Shown: positions 33,989 to 43,932 of the stretch, in pieces
Position numbering within the stretch: the stretch's first letter is position 1
Layout of the letters: the number at the start of each line of letters is the position of its first letter
Source: Paraburkholderia hiiakae
Lineage (GTDB): Bacteria; Pseudomonadota; Gammaproteobacteria; Burkholderiales; Burkholderiaceae
NCBI RefSeq assembly: GCF_904848665.1
Contig: NZ_CAJHCQ010000013.1
Location: 186,001-250,000, forward strand
Length of the DNA: 64,000 bases
Reading direction: 5' to 3'
Translations under genes and position numbers: made by a program
Notes under the pieces: model-generated
Told to the model about the DNA's origin: nothing
Databases searched by the model: none
What the model saw: the letters and a program-made list of their open reading frames with translations, nothing else

Positions 33989-34570
33989 ATGGTGGGTCAG
34001 AGGCCAGATGAAGCGCCGCAGGCGCATGAAGGGCCCGATGTACCGCCGGGCGAAGTCGGAGCATCCAGCCGGGGGCGGGATGCAGCGGCAAACCATTCCG
34101 CACGCGTTGATCACAACGTGCGCTGGGATGAGCTGGACGCCAGCCAGCAAGATAACAACGACATCGTTCCGCTCACCCGGGCCGAAGCCGAACAGATCTT
34201 CGGCGCACAGGTGAGCCGCCCATCGCGCGTCACGCCGTTTCGTGTTGTGGCGGCGCAAGTGGTTTTGTCCCTGGTTGCAACGTTGGCGTGGTGGCTGTTT
34301 TATAAGCCGCCGGGCAGTGCTGCGTTGTCGGCGTTCCTGGGCGGAGCGATCTGCTGGTTTCCCGGAGCGCTGTTCGCAGCGCGCCTCAGGCAGTTGAGTC
34401 GTGCCGGCACCGTGCTGAACTGGATGCTCGGCGAAGCCTTCAAGATGGGGGCGACGATTGCGATGTTCGTCGCCATCGCGTTCTGGTATCACGACGTGCT
34501 GTGGATTCCCTTGCTCGTCACGTACCTGATCGCACTAAAGACATACTGGATCGCGCTCGCTTGGCGCTGA
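33989..34570 (+). CDS. atpI: ATP synthase subunit I (AtpI)
   Basis: A 193-residue protein. The first 85 residues are polar and poorly conserved; the rest has four hydrophobic segments (from VVAAQVVLSLVATLAWWLFY to LIALKTYWIALAW) typical of AtpI. In known systems it helps assemble the c-ring. It is first in the atp operon, before atpB. Given the long polar N terminus, an internal start is possible, but no in-frame ATG was obviously better. Confidence 0.85.
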   Translation: MVGQRPDEAPQAHEGPDVPPGEVGASSRGRDAAANHSARVDHNVRWDELDASQQDNNDIVPLTRAEAEQIFGAQVSRPSRVTPFRVVAAQVVLSLVATLAWWLFYKPPGSAALSAFLGGAICWFPGALFAARLRQLSRAGTVLNWMLGEAFKMGATIAMFVAIAFWYHDVLWIPLLVTYLIALKTYWIALAWR

Positions 34571-34741
34571 TCCACCAACATCGCGCCGCCTCAAGTCAGG
34601 GCGTCGAAGCGATGCAGGTGGAACTCGGCTAGCCGATGCGAAGCAGATAAGACACGATCCACGGCGGTGCGTTCCCGCAATACAGTATTGCGGCGGGAGC
34701 GGCCGAAAACGATTTTCGACAATTTGGGTGGCTTTAACGAT

Positions 34742-35593
34742 ATGGCAGCTAGCGAAGGAACGAGCGCACCGGGTCCGTCCGAGTACATTGCTCACCACTT
34801 GCAGAACTTTGCGACCTCGCACCAGACGTCGATCGTCGACTTCAGCGTCTGGAACATCGACACGCTGTTCTGGTCGATCTTGTGCGGCGTCGTGACGATC
34901 CTCATCTTGCGTCTCGCTGCGCGCAAAGCGACCCCGGGCGTACCGGGCCGCTTCCAGTGCGCTATCGAAATGCTGGTCGAGATGGTCGAGGACCAGTCCA
35001 AGTCCATCGTCCATGGCAACCGCGCATTCATCGCACCGCTCGCGCTGACCGTGTTCATCTGGGTCGGGCTCATGAACTCGCTCGACTTCATTCCCGTTGA
35101 TCTGCCGGGCCGCGTGATCGGCTGGCTCGGCCTCTCCGAAGCACTGCCGCACCAACGCATCGTTCCGACTGCCGACCTCAACGGCACGTTCGGCATCGCG
35201 CTCGGCGTGTTCGTGCTGATGATTTACTACAACCTCAAGATCAAGGGTCCTGGCGGCTTCGCACACGAGTTGCTCTCGGCCCCGTTCGGCGCGCATCCGC
35301 TGCTGTGGATCCCGAACCTTGCACTGAACATCATCGAGTTTGTCGCCAAGACGGTTTCGCTCGCCCTGCGGTTGTTCGGCAACATGTACGCAGGCGAGCT
35401 GCTGTTCCTGCTGATCGCGCTGCTGGGCGGTCTGTGGAGCTTCGGCGCGGACACGACGGTGCTTGGCTTCATCGGCCACGTGATTGCGGGCAGCGTCTGG
35501 GCGATCTTCCACATCCTGATCGTTCTGCTGCAGGCGTTCATTTTCATGATGCTGACGCTGGTGTATATCGGCCAGGCACACGACAAGCACTAA
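34742..35593 (+). CDS. atpB: ATP synthase F0 subunit a
   Basis: A 283-residue integral membrane subunit that carries protons past the c-ring. The functional arginine is in FVAKTVSLALRLFGNMYAGELLF, the LRLFGN signature. Earlier segments include FIWVGLMNSLDFIPVDLPG. Length is normal for betaproteobacteria. The ATG at 34742 was chosen since the family N terminus begins there; it lies 171 bp after atpI. Confidence 0.96.
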   Translation: MAASEGTSAPGPSEYIAHHLQNFATSHQTSIVDFSVWNIDTLFWSILCGVVTILILRLAARKATPGVPGRFQCAIEMLVEMVEDQSKSIVHGNRAFIAPLALTVFIWVGLMNSLDFIPVDLPGRVIGWLGLSEALPHQRIVPTADLNGTFGIALGVFVLMIYYNLKIKGPGGFAHELLSAPFGAHPLLWIPNLALNIIEFVAKTVSLALRLFGNMYAGELLFLLIALLGGLWSFGADTTVLGFIGHVIAGSVWAIFHILIVLLQAFIFMMLTLVYIGQAHDKH

Positions 35594-35659
35594 GTGCTCG
35601 TCAAACCAGATTTGTAGTTTTAAATCCCCAGTTCCAGAAAATCTCACAAAGGAGTGATC

Positions 35660-35929
35660 ATGCAAGCTTTCATCGCCAACATCCAGGGTTTCACGGCCAT
35701 CGGTATCGGCATCATCATCGGCCTGGGTGCAATCGGCGCCTGTATCGGTATCGGCCTGATGGGCGGCAAGTACATCGAAGCCTGCGCACGTCAGCCTGAA
35801 CTGATGAACCCGCTGCAGACGAAGATGTTCCTGCTGGCTGGTCTGATCGACGCGGCGTTCCTGATTGGCGTTGGTGTTGCAATGCTGTTCGCGTTCGCTA
35901 ACCCGCTGCTCTCGAAGCTCGCGGGCTAA
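35660..35929 (+). CDS. atpE: ATP synthase F0 subunit c
   Basis: An 89-residue hairpin of two transmembrane helices. The loop ARQPELM connects them, and Asp64 in LIDAAFLIGVG is the proton-binding carboxylate. The first helix has the glycine-rich GLGAIGACIGIGLMGG packing motif. AAAGGAG sits before the ATG, an expected strong translation site since the c subunit is needed in about ten copies. Confidence 0.97.
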   Translation: MQAFIANIQGFTAIGIGIIIGLGAIGACIGIGLMGGKYIEACARQPELMNPLQTKMFLLAGLIDAAFLIGVGVAMLFAFANPLLSKLAG

Positions 35930-35991
35930 GTTCCCTGGAAGGTTGCGCCTGACCTATAACGGGTAGTGGGCGCATGGCGGAACGGGAGACG

Positions 35992-36026
35992 AGGCGCTGA
36001 TCGAGTTTCACAACCGATGAGCGCCT
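35992..36026 (+). other. Intercistronic hairpin between atpE and atpF
   Basis: AGGCGCT (35992-35998) pairs with AGCGCCT (36020-36026), and an inner ATCG/CGAT pair extends the stem. No U-tract. It may help keep atpE mRNA more stable or more abundant than the distal genes. Confidence 0.5.
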
Positions 36027-36069
36027 TGCCGTTTCAATTCCCCGGAATAGCAACGATTAAGGAAACACC

Positions 36070-36540
36070 GTGAATCTCAACGCAACCCTGTTTGCGCAAA
36101 TGGTCGTGTTCCTGATCCTCGCGTGGTTCACGATGAAGTTCGTGTGGCCGCCGTTGATCAACGCCCTCGACGAGCGCTCGAAGAAGATCGCAGACGGCCT
36201 CGCCGCTGCGGAAAAGGGCAAGGCGGAACTCGATGCGGCGCACAAGCGCGTCGGCGAAGAGCTCGCCACGGCCCGTAACGAGGGTCAAAGCCGTATCGCC
36301 GACGCCGAAAAGCGCGCGCTGGCTGTCGCAGAAGAAATCAAGGCTCAGGCACACGCGGAAGCGGCACGCATCATCGCTCAAGCGAAGGCCGACGCCGACC
36401 AGCAGGTCGTCAAGGCACGCGAAGTCCTGCGTTCCGAAGTCGCGGCACTCGCTGTGCAAGGCGCCGAGCAGATCCTGAAGCGCGAAGTCGATCAGTCGGC
36501 CCACGCCGAACTGCTGAATCAACTGAAAGCCGAGCTCTGA
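36070..36540 (+). CDS. atpF: ATP synthase F0 subunit b
   Basis: A 156-residue stator protein: one N-terminal transmembrane helix (LFAQMVVFLILAWFTMKFVWPP) followed by a long charged coiled coil (about residues 35-140). It starts with GTG, preceded by AAGGAAA. It links F0 to the delta and alpha subunits. The next gene begins 2 bp after its stop. Confidence 0.96.
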   Translation: MNLNATLFAQMVVFLILAWFTMKFVWPPLINALDERSKKIADGLAAAEKGKAELDAAHKRVGEELATARNEGQSRIADAEKRALAVAEEIKAQAHAEAARIIAQAKADADQQVVKAREVLRSEVAALAVQGAEQILKREVDQSAHAELLNQLKAEL

Positions 36541-36542
36541 TC

Positions 36543-37082
36543 ATGGCCGAACTTGCAACCATCGCCCGCCCGTACGCAGAAGCATTGTTTGGCGTGGCCG
36601 AAGCTGGTGACACCGCCGCCTGGTCCACGCTCGTTTCGGAGCTGGCACAGGTTGCGGCCTTGCCCGAGGTGCAGTCGGTCGCGACGAGCCCGAAGGTGAG
36701 CCATGCCCAGGTCGTCGAGCTGCTGCTCGCGGCGGTGAAGTCCCCGGTCAAGGAATCGGCCGAGGTGAAGAACCTCGTGCAGATGCTGATCGAGAATCAT
36801 CGCCTGGCACTGCTGCCGGAAATCCAGTCGCAGTTCGAAGCGCTCAAGAACGCCAAGGCAGGCGCTGCTGACGCAGTGATCGTCAGCGCGTTCCCGCTCG
36901 AAGGCGCACAGTTGAACGACCTCGTCGCCAGCCTCGAACGCAAGTTCAAATGCAAGCTGAAGCCGACCGTCGAGATCGACAAGTCGCTCATCGGCGGCGT
37001 GCGCGTCACGGTCGGCGACGAAGTGCTCGATACCTCGGTCCGCGCGCGGCTCGCCAGCATGCAGGCGGCGTTGACCGCCTGA
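36543..37082 (+). CDS. atpH: ATP synthase F1 subunit delta
   Basis: A 179-residue soluble subunit on top of F1 that anchors the stator. The start IARPYAEALFGVAEAG and the C-terminal VTVGDEVLDTSVRARLASMQ motif are typical of delta/OSCP. Its place between atpF and atpA is canonical. Confidence 0.96.
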   Translation: MAELATIARPYAEALFGVAEAGDTAAWSTLVSELAQVAALPEVQSVATSPKVSHAQVVELLLAAVKSPVKESAEVKNLVQMLIENHRLALLPEIQSQFEALKNAKAGAADAVIVSAFPLEGAQLNDLVASLERKFKCKLKPTVEIDKSLIGGVRVTVGDEVLDTSVRARLASMQAALTA

Positions 37083-37149
37083 GCGCCCCGATTACAAGAA
37101 TCGGGCGCGGCGGCTGGCACGCAACAGAATTGAACATCAGGAGCGAATA

Positions 37150-38691
37150 ATGCAACTCAATCCCTCTGAGATCAGTGAGCTGATCAAGAGCCGGATCCAG
37201 GGCCTTGAAGCGAGCGCCGACGTTCGCAACCAGGGCACCGTGATCTCCGTGACCGACGGTATCGTGCGTATCCACGGCCTGTCGGACGTGATGCAGGGCG
37301 AAATGCTCGAATTCCCGGGCAACACCTTCGGCCTCGCGCTGAACCTCGAGCGCGACTCGGTCGGCGCCGTGATTCTCGGTGAGTACGAGCACATCTCGGA
37401 AGGCGACATCGTCAAGACGACGGGCCGCATTCTCGAAGTGCCGGTGGGTCCGGAACTGATCGGCCGCGTGGTCGATCCGCTCGGCAACCCGATCGACGGC
37501 AAGGGCCCGGTCAACGCCAAGATGACCGACGCGATCGAAAAGATCGCTCCGGGCGTGATCTGGCGTGAAGGCGTGTCGCAGCCGGTGCAAACGGGTCTGA
37601 AGTCGATCGACTCGATGGTGCCGATCGGCCGTGGCCAGCGTGAGCTGATCATCGGCGACCGTCAGTGCGGCAAGACTGCAGTGGCCGTCGACACGATCAT
37701 CAACCAGAAGGGCAAGGACCTGATCTGTATTTACGTCGCCATCGGTCAGAAGGCTTCGTCGATCCAGAACGTGCTGCGCAAGCTCGAAGAAACGGGCGCG
37801 ATCGAATACACGATCGTCGTTGCCGCTTCGGCTTCGGAATCGGCCGCGCTGCAGTACCTCGCGCCGTACGCCGGCTGCTCGATGGGCGAATACTTCCGCG
37901 ACCGCGGTCAAGACGCCCTGATCATTTACGACGACTTGACCAAGCAAGCCTGGGCCTACCGTCAGATTTCGCTGCTGCTGCGCCGCCCGCCGGGCCGTGA
38001 AGCGTACCCCGGCGACGTGTTCTATCTCCACTCGCGTCTGCTCGAGCGCGCGGCACGCGTGTCGGCCGACTACGTCGAGAAGTTCACGAACGGCGAAGTG
38101 AAGGGCAAGACGGGTTCGCTCACCGCACTGCCGATCATCGAAACGCAAGCCGGCGACGTGACCGCATTCGTTCCGACGAACGTGATCTCGATTACCGACG
38201 GCCAGATCTTCCTGGAAACCGACCTCTTCAACGCAGGCATCCGCCCGGCAATCAACGCCGGCGTTTCGGTGTCGCGTGTGGGTGGCGCGGCGCAGACGAA
38301 GGTCGTGAAGAAGCTGTCGGGCGGTATCCGTACCGACCTCGCGCAGTACCGTGAACTGGCGGCATTCGCCCAGTTCGCATCGGACCTCGACGAAGCGACC
38401 CGCAAGCAGCTCGAGCGCGGCCGCCGCGTGACGGAACTGCTCAAGCAGCCGCAGTACCAGCCGCTGCAAGTGTGGGAACTGGCTGTTGCGCTGTTCTCGG
38501 CGAACAATGGCTACCTCGACGACATCGAAGTCAAGGACGTCCTGCCGTTCGAAAAGGGCCTGCGCGAATACCTGAAATCGAAGCACGCTGACCTCGTCGC
38601 GCGCATCGAGGACAAGAAGGACCTGTCGAAGGACGACGAGAACGCGCTCCACGCGGCTCTCAAGGACTTCAAGAAGTCCGGCGCATACTGA
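37150..38691 (+). CDS. atpA: ATP synthase F1 subunit alpha
   Basis: A 513-residue nucleotide-binding subunit. Walker A GDRQCGKTAVAVDTI, the DDLTKQAWAYRQISLLLRRPPGREAYPGD block and the LIIYDD Walker B are visible, and the QARGE-like N terminus is in order. Length matches the family. It provides the non-catalytic sites and part of the catalytic interface. Confidence 0.98.
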   Translation: MQLNPSEISELIKSRIQGLEASADVRNQGTVISVTDGIVRIHGLSDVMQGEMLEFPGNTFGLALNLERDSVGAVILGEYEHISEGDIVKTTGRILEVPVGPELIGRVVDPLGNPIDGKGPVNAKMTDAIEKIAPGVIWREGVSQPVQTGLKSIDSMVPIGRGQRELIIGDRQCGKTAVAVDTIINQKGKDLICIYVAIGQKASSIQNVLRKLEETGAIEYTIVVAASASESAALQYLAPYAGCSMGEYFRDRGQDALIIYDDLTKQAWAYRQISLLLRRPPGREAYPGDVFYLHSRLLERAARVSADYVEKFTNGEVKGKTGSLTALPIIETQAGDVTAFVPTNVISITDGQIFLETDLFNAGIRPAINAGVSVSRVGGAAQTKVVKKLSGGIRTDLAQYRELAAFAQFASDLDEATRKQLERGRRVTELLKQPQYQPLQVWELAVALFSANNGYLDDIEVKDVLPFEKGLREYLKSKHADLVARIEDKKDLSKDDENALHAALKDFKKSGAY

Positions 38692-38775
38692 TCCGTCCGG
38701 GAATCAATCACGATAAACGGACTGGGACCCGAGTAAGCGCTGAAGCGCAAACTCGGGTCGACAAAGGAGCAAGCA

Positions 38776-39657
38776 ATGGCTGGAATGAAGGAAATTCGCG
38801 GCAAGATCAAGAGCGTGCAAAACACGCGCAAGATCACCAAGGCGATGGAAATGGTCGCGGCGTCGAAAATGCGCCGTGCCCAGGAGCGCATGCGCGCCGC
38901 CCGCCCGTATGCCGACAAGGTCCGCGACATCGCTGCGCACATGAGCCGTGCGAACCCCGAGTACCGCCACCCGTTCATGGTGGAAAACACCGGTGCGAAG
39001 GTCGCAGGCGTGATTCTCGTCACGACCGACAAGGGTCTGTGCGGCGGGATGAACACCAACGTGCTGCGCGCGACGCTGCAGAAGATCAAGGATCTCGAAG
39101 CATCCGGCACGTCGATCGAAGCAACTGCGATCGGCAGCAAGGGCCTCGGTTTCCTGAACCGTCTGCGCGCAAAGGTCGTCTCGAACGTTGTGCAACTCGG
39201 CGATACGCCGCACCTCGAAAGGCTGATCGGCGCGATCAAGGTGCAGCTCGACCAGTACTCGGAAGGCAAGCTTTCCGCCGTGTACCTCGCGTACACGCGC
39301 TTCGTCAACACGATGAAGCAGGAGCCTGTGATCGAGCAACTGCTGCCGCTGTCGGCCGAGCGTCTCGAAGCGAATGACGACGGCACGACGCCGAAGTCAG
39401 CGTGGGACTACATCTACGAGCCGGACGCGCAAACCGTCGTGGACGAACTGCTGGTGCGCTATGTCGAAGCCCTGGTCTATCAGGCCGTGGCGGAAAACAT
39501 GGCTTCGGAGCAGTCGGCCCGTATGGTCGCGATGAAGGCGGCGTCGGACAACGCGAAGACGGTCATCAACGAACTGCAGCTCTCGTACAACAAGAGCCGC
39601 CAGGCCGCGATTACGAAGGAACTTTCGGAAATCGTCGGCGGCGCAGCAGCCGTCTGA
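38776..39657 (+). CDS. atpG: ATP synthase F1 subunit gamma
   Basis: A 293-residue rotor shaft. N-terminal GMKEIRGKIKSVQNTRKIT and the C-terminal ENMASEQSARMVAMKAASDN plus LQLSYNKSRQAAITKELSEIVGGA segments are the two coiled-coil halves inside F1. ACAAAGGAG precedes the ATG. Normal length. Confidence 0.97.
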   Translation: MAGMKEIRGKIKSVQNTRKITKAMEMVAASKMRRAQERMRAARPYADKVRDIAAHMSRANPEYRHPFMVENTGAKVAGVILVTTDKGLCGGMNTNVLRATLQKIKDLEASGTSIEATAIGSKGLGFLNRLRAKVVSNVVQLGDTPHLERLIGAIKVQLDQYSEGKLSAVYLAYTRFVNTMKQEPVIEQLLPLSAERLEANDDGTTPKSAWDYIYEPDAQTVVDELLVRYVEALVYQAVAENMASEQSARMVAMKAASDNAKTVINELQLSYNKSRQAAITKELSEIVGGAAAV

Positions 39658-39737
39658 TAGGCGCGCACCGATTGCGAAACCGCGCCGGTGTTGATCCGGT
39701 GAGCGAGTGAAGAATTCAGGTATCTAAAGGAAAATCG

Positions 39738-41132
39738 ATGAGTACAACTGCTTTGGTAGAAGGCAAGATCGTACAGTGCATCGGCGCGGTGATCGACGTG
39801 GAATTCCCGCGTGCGCACATGCCGAAGATCTACGACGCGCTGATTCTCGAAGGGTCGGAATTGACCCTGGAAGTGCAGCAGCAGCTGGGCGACGGCGTTG
39901 TCCGCACCATCTGTCTGGGTGCTTCGGACGGCCTGCGTCGCGGCACCGTGGTCAAGAACACGGGCAAGCCCATCAGCGTGCCGGTCGGCAAGCCGACGCT
40001 CGGCCGCATCATGGACGTGCTCGGCCGCCCGATCGACGAAGCGGGCCCGATCGTCAGCGAAACGACGCGTGCGATCCACCAGAAGGCACCGGCGTTCGAA
40101 GACCTGTCGCCGTCGGCGGAACTGCTCGAAACCGGCATCAAGGTTATCGACCTGATCTGCCCGTTCGCAAAGGGCGGCAAGGTGGGTCTGTTCGGTGGTG
40201 CCGGCGTGGGCAAGACCGTCAACATGATGGAGCTCATCAACAACATCGCGAAGGAGCACGGTGGTTACTCCGTGTTCGCGGGCGTGGGCGAGCGTACCCG
40301 TGAGGGCAACGACTTCTACCACGAAATGAAGGACTCGAACGTTCTGGACAAGGTCGCGCTGGTGTACGGCCAGATGAATGAGCCGCCGGGCAACCGTCTG
40401 CGTGTGGCGCTGACGGGTCTCACGATGGCCGAGCACTTCCGTGACGAAGGCCTCGACGTGCTGTTCTTCGTCGACAACATCTACCGTTTCACGCTGGCTG
40501 GCACGGAAGTGTCGGCACTGCTCGGCCGTATGCCGTCGGCAGTGGGCTATCAGCCGACGCTGGCAGAAGAGATGGGCAAGCTGCAAGAGCGCATCACGTC
40601 GACCAAGAAGGGCTCGATTACGTCGGTTCAGGCCGTGTACGTCCCTGCGGACGACTTGACCGACCCGTCGCCGGCTACGACCTTCGGCCACCTGGATGCA
40701 ACCGTCGTGCTGTCGCGTGACATCGCCTCGCTGGGTATCTACCCGGCAGTCGACCCGCTCGACTCGACCTCGCGCCAGATCGACCCGAACGTGATCGGTG
40801 AAGAGCACTACTCGATCACGCGTGGCGTGCAGCAAACGCTCCAGCGTTACAAGGAACTGCGCGACATCATCGCGATTCTCGGCATGGACGAACTGTCGCC
40901 GGAAGACAAGCTGTCGGTCGCCCGCGCACGCAAGATCCAGCGTTTCCTGTCGCAGCCGTTCCACGTCGCGGAAGTCTTCACGGGCTCGCCGGGCAAGTAC
41001 GTGCCGTTGAAGGAAACCATCCGCGGCTTCAAGATGATCGTTGAAGGCGAGTGCGATCACCTGCCGGAGCAGGCGTTCTACATGGTCGGCACGATCGACG
41101 AAGCCTTCGAAAAGGCCAAGAAGATCCAGTAA
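39738..41132 (+). CDS. atpD: ATP synthase F1 subunit beta
   Basis: A 464-residue catalytic subunit. Walker A GGAGVGKTVNMMELI, catalytic glutamate region GVGERTREGNDFY, Walker B LDVLFFVDNIYRF and LSRDIASLGIYPAVDPLDS are all present. Length is normal. It makes ATP at the interface with alpha. Confidence 0.98.
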   Translation: MSTTALVEGKIVQCIGAVIDVEFPRAHMPKIYDALILEGSELTLEVQQQLGDGVVRTICLGASDGLRRGTVVKNTGKPISVPVGKPTLGRIMDVLGRPIDEAGPIVSETTRAIHQKAPAFEDLSPSAELLETGIKVIDLICPFAKGGKVGLFGGAGVGKTVNMMELINNIAKEHGGYSVFAGVGERTREGNDFYHEMKDSNVLDKVALVYGQMNEPPGNRLRVALTGLTMAEHFRDEGLDVLFFVDNIYRFTLAGTEVSALLGRMPSAVGYQPTLAEEMGKLQERITSTKKGSITSVQAVYVPADDLTDPSPATTFGHLDATVVLSRDIASLGIYPAVDPLDSTSRQIDPNVIGEEHYSITRGVQQTLQRYKELRDIIAILGMDELSPEDKLSVARARKIQRFLSQPFHVAEVFTGSPGKYVPLKETIRGFKMIVEGECDHLPEQAFYMVGTIDEAFEKAKKIQ

Positions 41133-41232
41133 GGGTTGAGTTGCAGGCAACGAGGCGAGATTTGTCGCTCAGGTATCAGTCGGAGTTGACTGATCTCGCC
41201 GCCGCAACCCCTTGACCCCAGGAGTCGAACAT

Positions 41233-41658
41233 ATGGCAGCAACCATCAAGGTAGACGTCGTCAGCGCCGAAGAGAACATCTTCGACGGCCAGGCGAAGTT
41301 CGTCGCGCTTCCCGGCGAGGCGGGCGAGCTGGGCATTCTGCCGGGCCACACCCCGCTCATCACGCGTATTCGTCCGGGTGCGGTGCGCATCGTGGCGGAA
41401 GACGGCGGCGAAGAGTTCGTGTTCGTCGCAGGCGGCATTCTCGAAGTCCAGCCGGGCGCCGTCACGGTGCTCGCTGACACTGCGATCCGCGGCAAGGACC
41501 TCGACGAGGCGAAGGCCACGGAAGCGCGCAAGCGCGCTGAAGAGACGCTGCAGAACGCGGGCTCGAACCTCGAGTACGCCACCGCCCAGGCCGAACTGGC
41601 CTACGCGGTCGCGCAGCTCGCGGCGATCCAGCGCCTGCGCAAGATGAACCAGCACTAA
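41233..41658 (+). CDS. atpC: ATP synthase F1 subunit epsilon
   Basis: A 141-residue regulatory subunit with an N-terminal beta-sandwich (VVSAEENIFDGQAKFVALPG; GELGILPGHTPLIT) and a C-terminal helical hairpin from about residue 88. It couples rotation and inhibits ATP hydrolysis. The ATG at 41233 was preferred over a codon 21 bp upstream since the family starts at MAATIKVDVV. Last gene of the operon, followed by a strong terminator. Confidence 0.96.
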   Translation: MAATIKVDVVSAEENIFDGQAKFVALPGEAGELGILPGHTPLITRIRPGAVRIVAEDGGEEFVFVAGGILEVQPGAVTVLADTAIRGKDLDEAKATEARKRAEETLQNAGSNLEYATAQAELAYAVAQLAAIQRLRKMNQH

Positions 41659-41701
41659 TTGGTTCTCGTACGCGCGCCCTTGTAGCGCGACGTCCGAAGC
41701 G

Positions 41702-41732
41702 AAAAGGGCTCCCCAACCGGGGAGCCCTTTTT
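41702..41732 (+). terminator. Rho-independent terminator of the atp operon
   Basis: AAAAGGGCTCCCC pairs with GGGGAGCCCTTTT around AACC, and one more T follows before GCATTT. It is a strong bidirectional-looking terminator. Confidence 0.9.
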
Positions 41733-41827
41733 GCATTTGCGCGCTGCGGATTGGGCACGGCCCGATGGCATCGCGATGAAAAACGCGGCATAAATGCCGT
41801 GAGCGACGGAGGTCGACAAAAACGCTC

Positions 41828-41864
41828 TGGCATACTTGACGTTTACGGAAAGGTAATGCCAAAT
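41828..41864 (+). promoter_or_regulatory. Possible promoter/operator of the acyl-CoA synthetase gene
   Basis: TGGCAT (41828-41833) and ATGCCA (41856-41861) form an inverted repeat that flanks TTGACG (41836-41841). At 17 bp from TTGACG lies CCAAAT, a weak -10. The region 41865-42018 otherwise holds only leader sequence. Confidence 0.3.
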
Positions 41865-42018
41865 CATGCGTTCGCGGCCGGCCCATCAAGCGGCGCCGGA
41901 CTCGGCCCAGACATGCGCTGCGGGTAAGACTTGATGCCGCCCCCGGGAAGGCCGGTGGCACAATGGTTTTCAAATTCATTTCAAACGCGGGAGTGACGCT
42001 CCCCAGGAGACAGCCATC

Positions 42019-43779
42019 ATGGCAATCGACGCAGCAGGCGCGCGCGCCGCGCCCGGTGTACATGAGCCGCTTATCGCGCCGAAAGACGGACTTTCGTATG
42101 TGCGAGGCACGACCGACGTGCCGCTCAGCGACGCGACCCTCGGCACGTTCCTGCAGGAGACCGCGAAGCGGTTTCCCGAGCGGCCTGCCGTGGTGTTCCG
42201 CGAGCAGGGTATCCGCTGGAACTGGCGCGAGTTCGCCGCTGAAGTGGACGTGCTCGCAGCCGGCTTCGCCGAGCTAGGCATCGTCAAGGGGGATCGCGTC
42301 GGCATCTGGTCGCCCAATCGCGTCGAATGGCTGCTCACCCAGTTTGCGACCGCGCGCATCGGCGCGGTGCTCGTCAACATCAATCCCGCGTATCGCCTCG
42401 CTGAACTCGAATACGCGCTGAACAAGGTGGGCTGCAAGGCCATTGTCTCAGCGGAGAGTTTCAAGACCTCGAAGTATCTGGAGATGCTGCAGACGCTCGC
42501 GCCGGAGCTTGCGAACGCTACGCCCGGCCAGTTGCAGGCCGGGCGCCTGCCCGAACTGCGCGCGGTCGTGCGCATGTGCGATACGGCCACGCCCGGCATG
42601 CTCTGCTTCAGCGAACTCGTGGAGATGGGCCGCGAGCGCATTGCCCGCGACGGCACGGCGTGGCTCGACACCATCGATGCGACGCTATCTCCCGACGACG
42701 CGATCAACATCCAGTTCACAAGCGGCACGACCGGCAATCCGAAGGGCGCGACGCTCACGCACCGCAACGTGGTCAACAACGGGCGTTTCATCGCCCAGGC
42801 GATGCGCCTCACGGAAGCAGACTCGCTCTGTATTCCGGTGCCGCTTTATCACTGCTTCGGCATGGTGCTCGCAGTGCTTGCGTGCGTTTCGGTGGGCGCG
42901 AACATGGTGTTTCCGGGCGAGGCCTTCGATCCGCGCGCGACGCTTGCCGCCGTCTCCGAAGAGGGCTGCACGGCGCTGCACGGCGTGCCCACCATGTTCA
43001 TCGCGGAACTCGATCATCCGGAGTTCGCCCGCTTCGATCTTTCGAAGCTGCGCACGGGCATCATGGCCGGCTCGCCGTGTCCGATCGAGACGATGAAGCG
43101 CGTGGTCTCGAAGATGCATCTAGCCGAAATCACAATCGCCTATGGCATGACGGAAACGAGTCCGGTGTCGTTCCAAAGCTCGACAACCGACCCGCTCGAC
43201 AAGCGCACGACCACGGTGGGCCGCATTCAGCCGCATCTCGAAGTCAAGATCGTCGATGCGCTTGGCACTACCGTGCCGGTGGGCGAAACGGGCGAGCTGT
43301 GTACGAAAGGCTATTCGGTGATGCAGGGCTACTGGGGCGACGAGGAGAAGACGGCGGAGTCGATCGTCGACGGCTGGATGCATACGGGCGATCTGGCCAC
43401 GATCGATGCCGAAGGCTACTGCAACATCGTCGGCCGTCTGAAGGACATGCTCATTCGCGGCGGAGAGAACATCTACCCGCGCGAGATCGAGGAGTTTCTG
43501 TTCCGCCACCCGAAGGTGCAATCGGCGCAGGTATTCGGCGTGCCCGATGCGAAGTACGGCGAGGAAGTGTGCGCGTGGATCGTGCTACGACCGGGCGAGG
43601 TGGCAACGGCGGAAGACATTCAGGCGTTCTGCCAGGGCCAGATTGCGCACTACAAGATTCCCAAGTACATCCGCTTCGTCGACGAATTACCGATGACCGT
43701 GACGGGTAAGGTGCAGAAGTTCGTGATGCGCGCGCGCATGATCGACGAACTCAAGATCAGCGAGCAGAAGACGGCTTGA
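42019..43779 (+). CDS. AMP-binding acyl-CoA synthetase (fatty-acyl-CoA ligase type)
   Basis: A 586-residue ANL-superfamily enzyme that activates a carboxylic acid to acyl-AMP and then acyl-CoA. The P-loop IQFTSGTTGNPKGATLTHRN, the YGMTETSPVS motif, GWMHTGDLATIDAEGYCNIVGR and the C-terminal catalytic lysine in PMTVTGKVQKFVMR are visible. Size and sequence suggest medium- or long-chain fatty acids, but the substrate is not proven. AGGAGACAGCC precedes the ATG. Confidence 0.92.
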   Translation: MAIDAAGARAAPGVHEPLIAPKDGLSYVRGTTDVPLSDATLGTFLQETAKRFPERPAVVFREQGIRWNWREFAAEVDVLAAGFAELGIVKGDRVGIWSPNRVEWLLTQFATARIGAVLVNINPAYRLAELEYALNKVGCKAIVSAESFKTSKYLEMLQTLAPELANATPGQLQAGRLPELRAVVRMCDTATPGMLCFSELVEMGRERIARDGTAWLDTIDATLSPDDAINIQFTSGTTGNPKGATLTHRNVVNNGRFIAQAMRLTEADSLCIPVPLYHCFGMVLAVLACVSVGANMVFPGEAFDPRATLAAVSEEGCTALHGVPTMFIAELDHPEFARFDLSKLRTGIMAGSPCPIETMKRVVSKMHLAEITIAYGMTETSPVSFQSSTTDPLDKRTTTVGRIQPHLEVKIVDALGTTVPVGETGELCTKGYSVMQGYWGDEEKTAESIVDGWMHTGDLATIDAEGYCNIVGRLKDMLIRGGENIYPREIEEFLFRHPKVQSAQVFGVPDAKYGEEVCAWIVLRPGEVATAEDIQAFCQGQIAHYKIPKYIRFVDELPMTVTGKVQKFVMRARMIDELKISEQKTA

Positions 43780-43932
43780 CGCCTGGTTTGAGGCAATGCT
43801 GCGGCGGATGAATTACCCCGTCGCGGCGCAATGCCTGAGCGCGCAAAAAATAATCGGGAAACCGAACGATTGCGTGGCAGTGGAGGGTGTGGGTGCGCAA
43901 CGATGCCTGATGAATAACGAAACGTACAGGCG

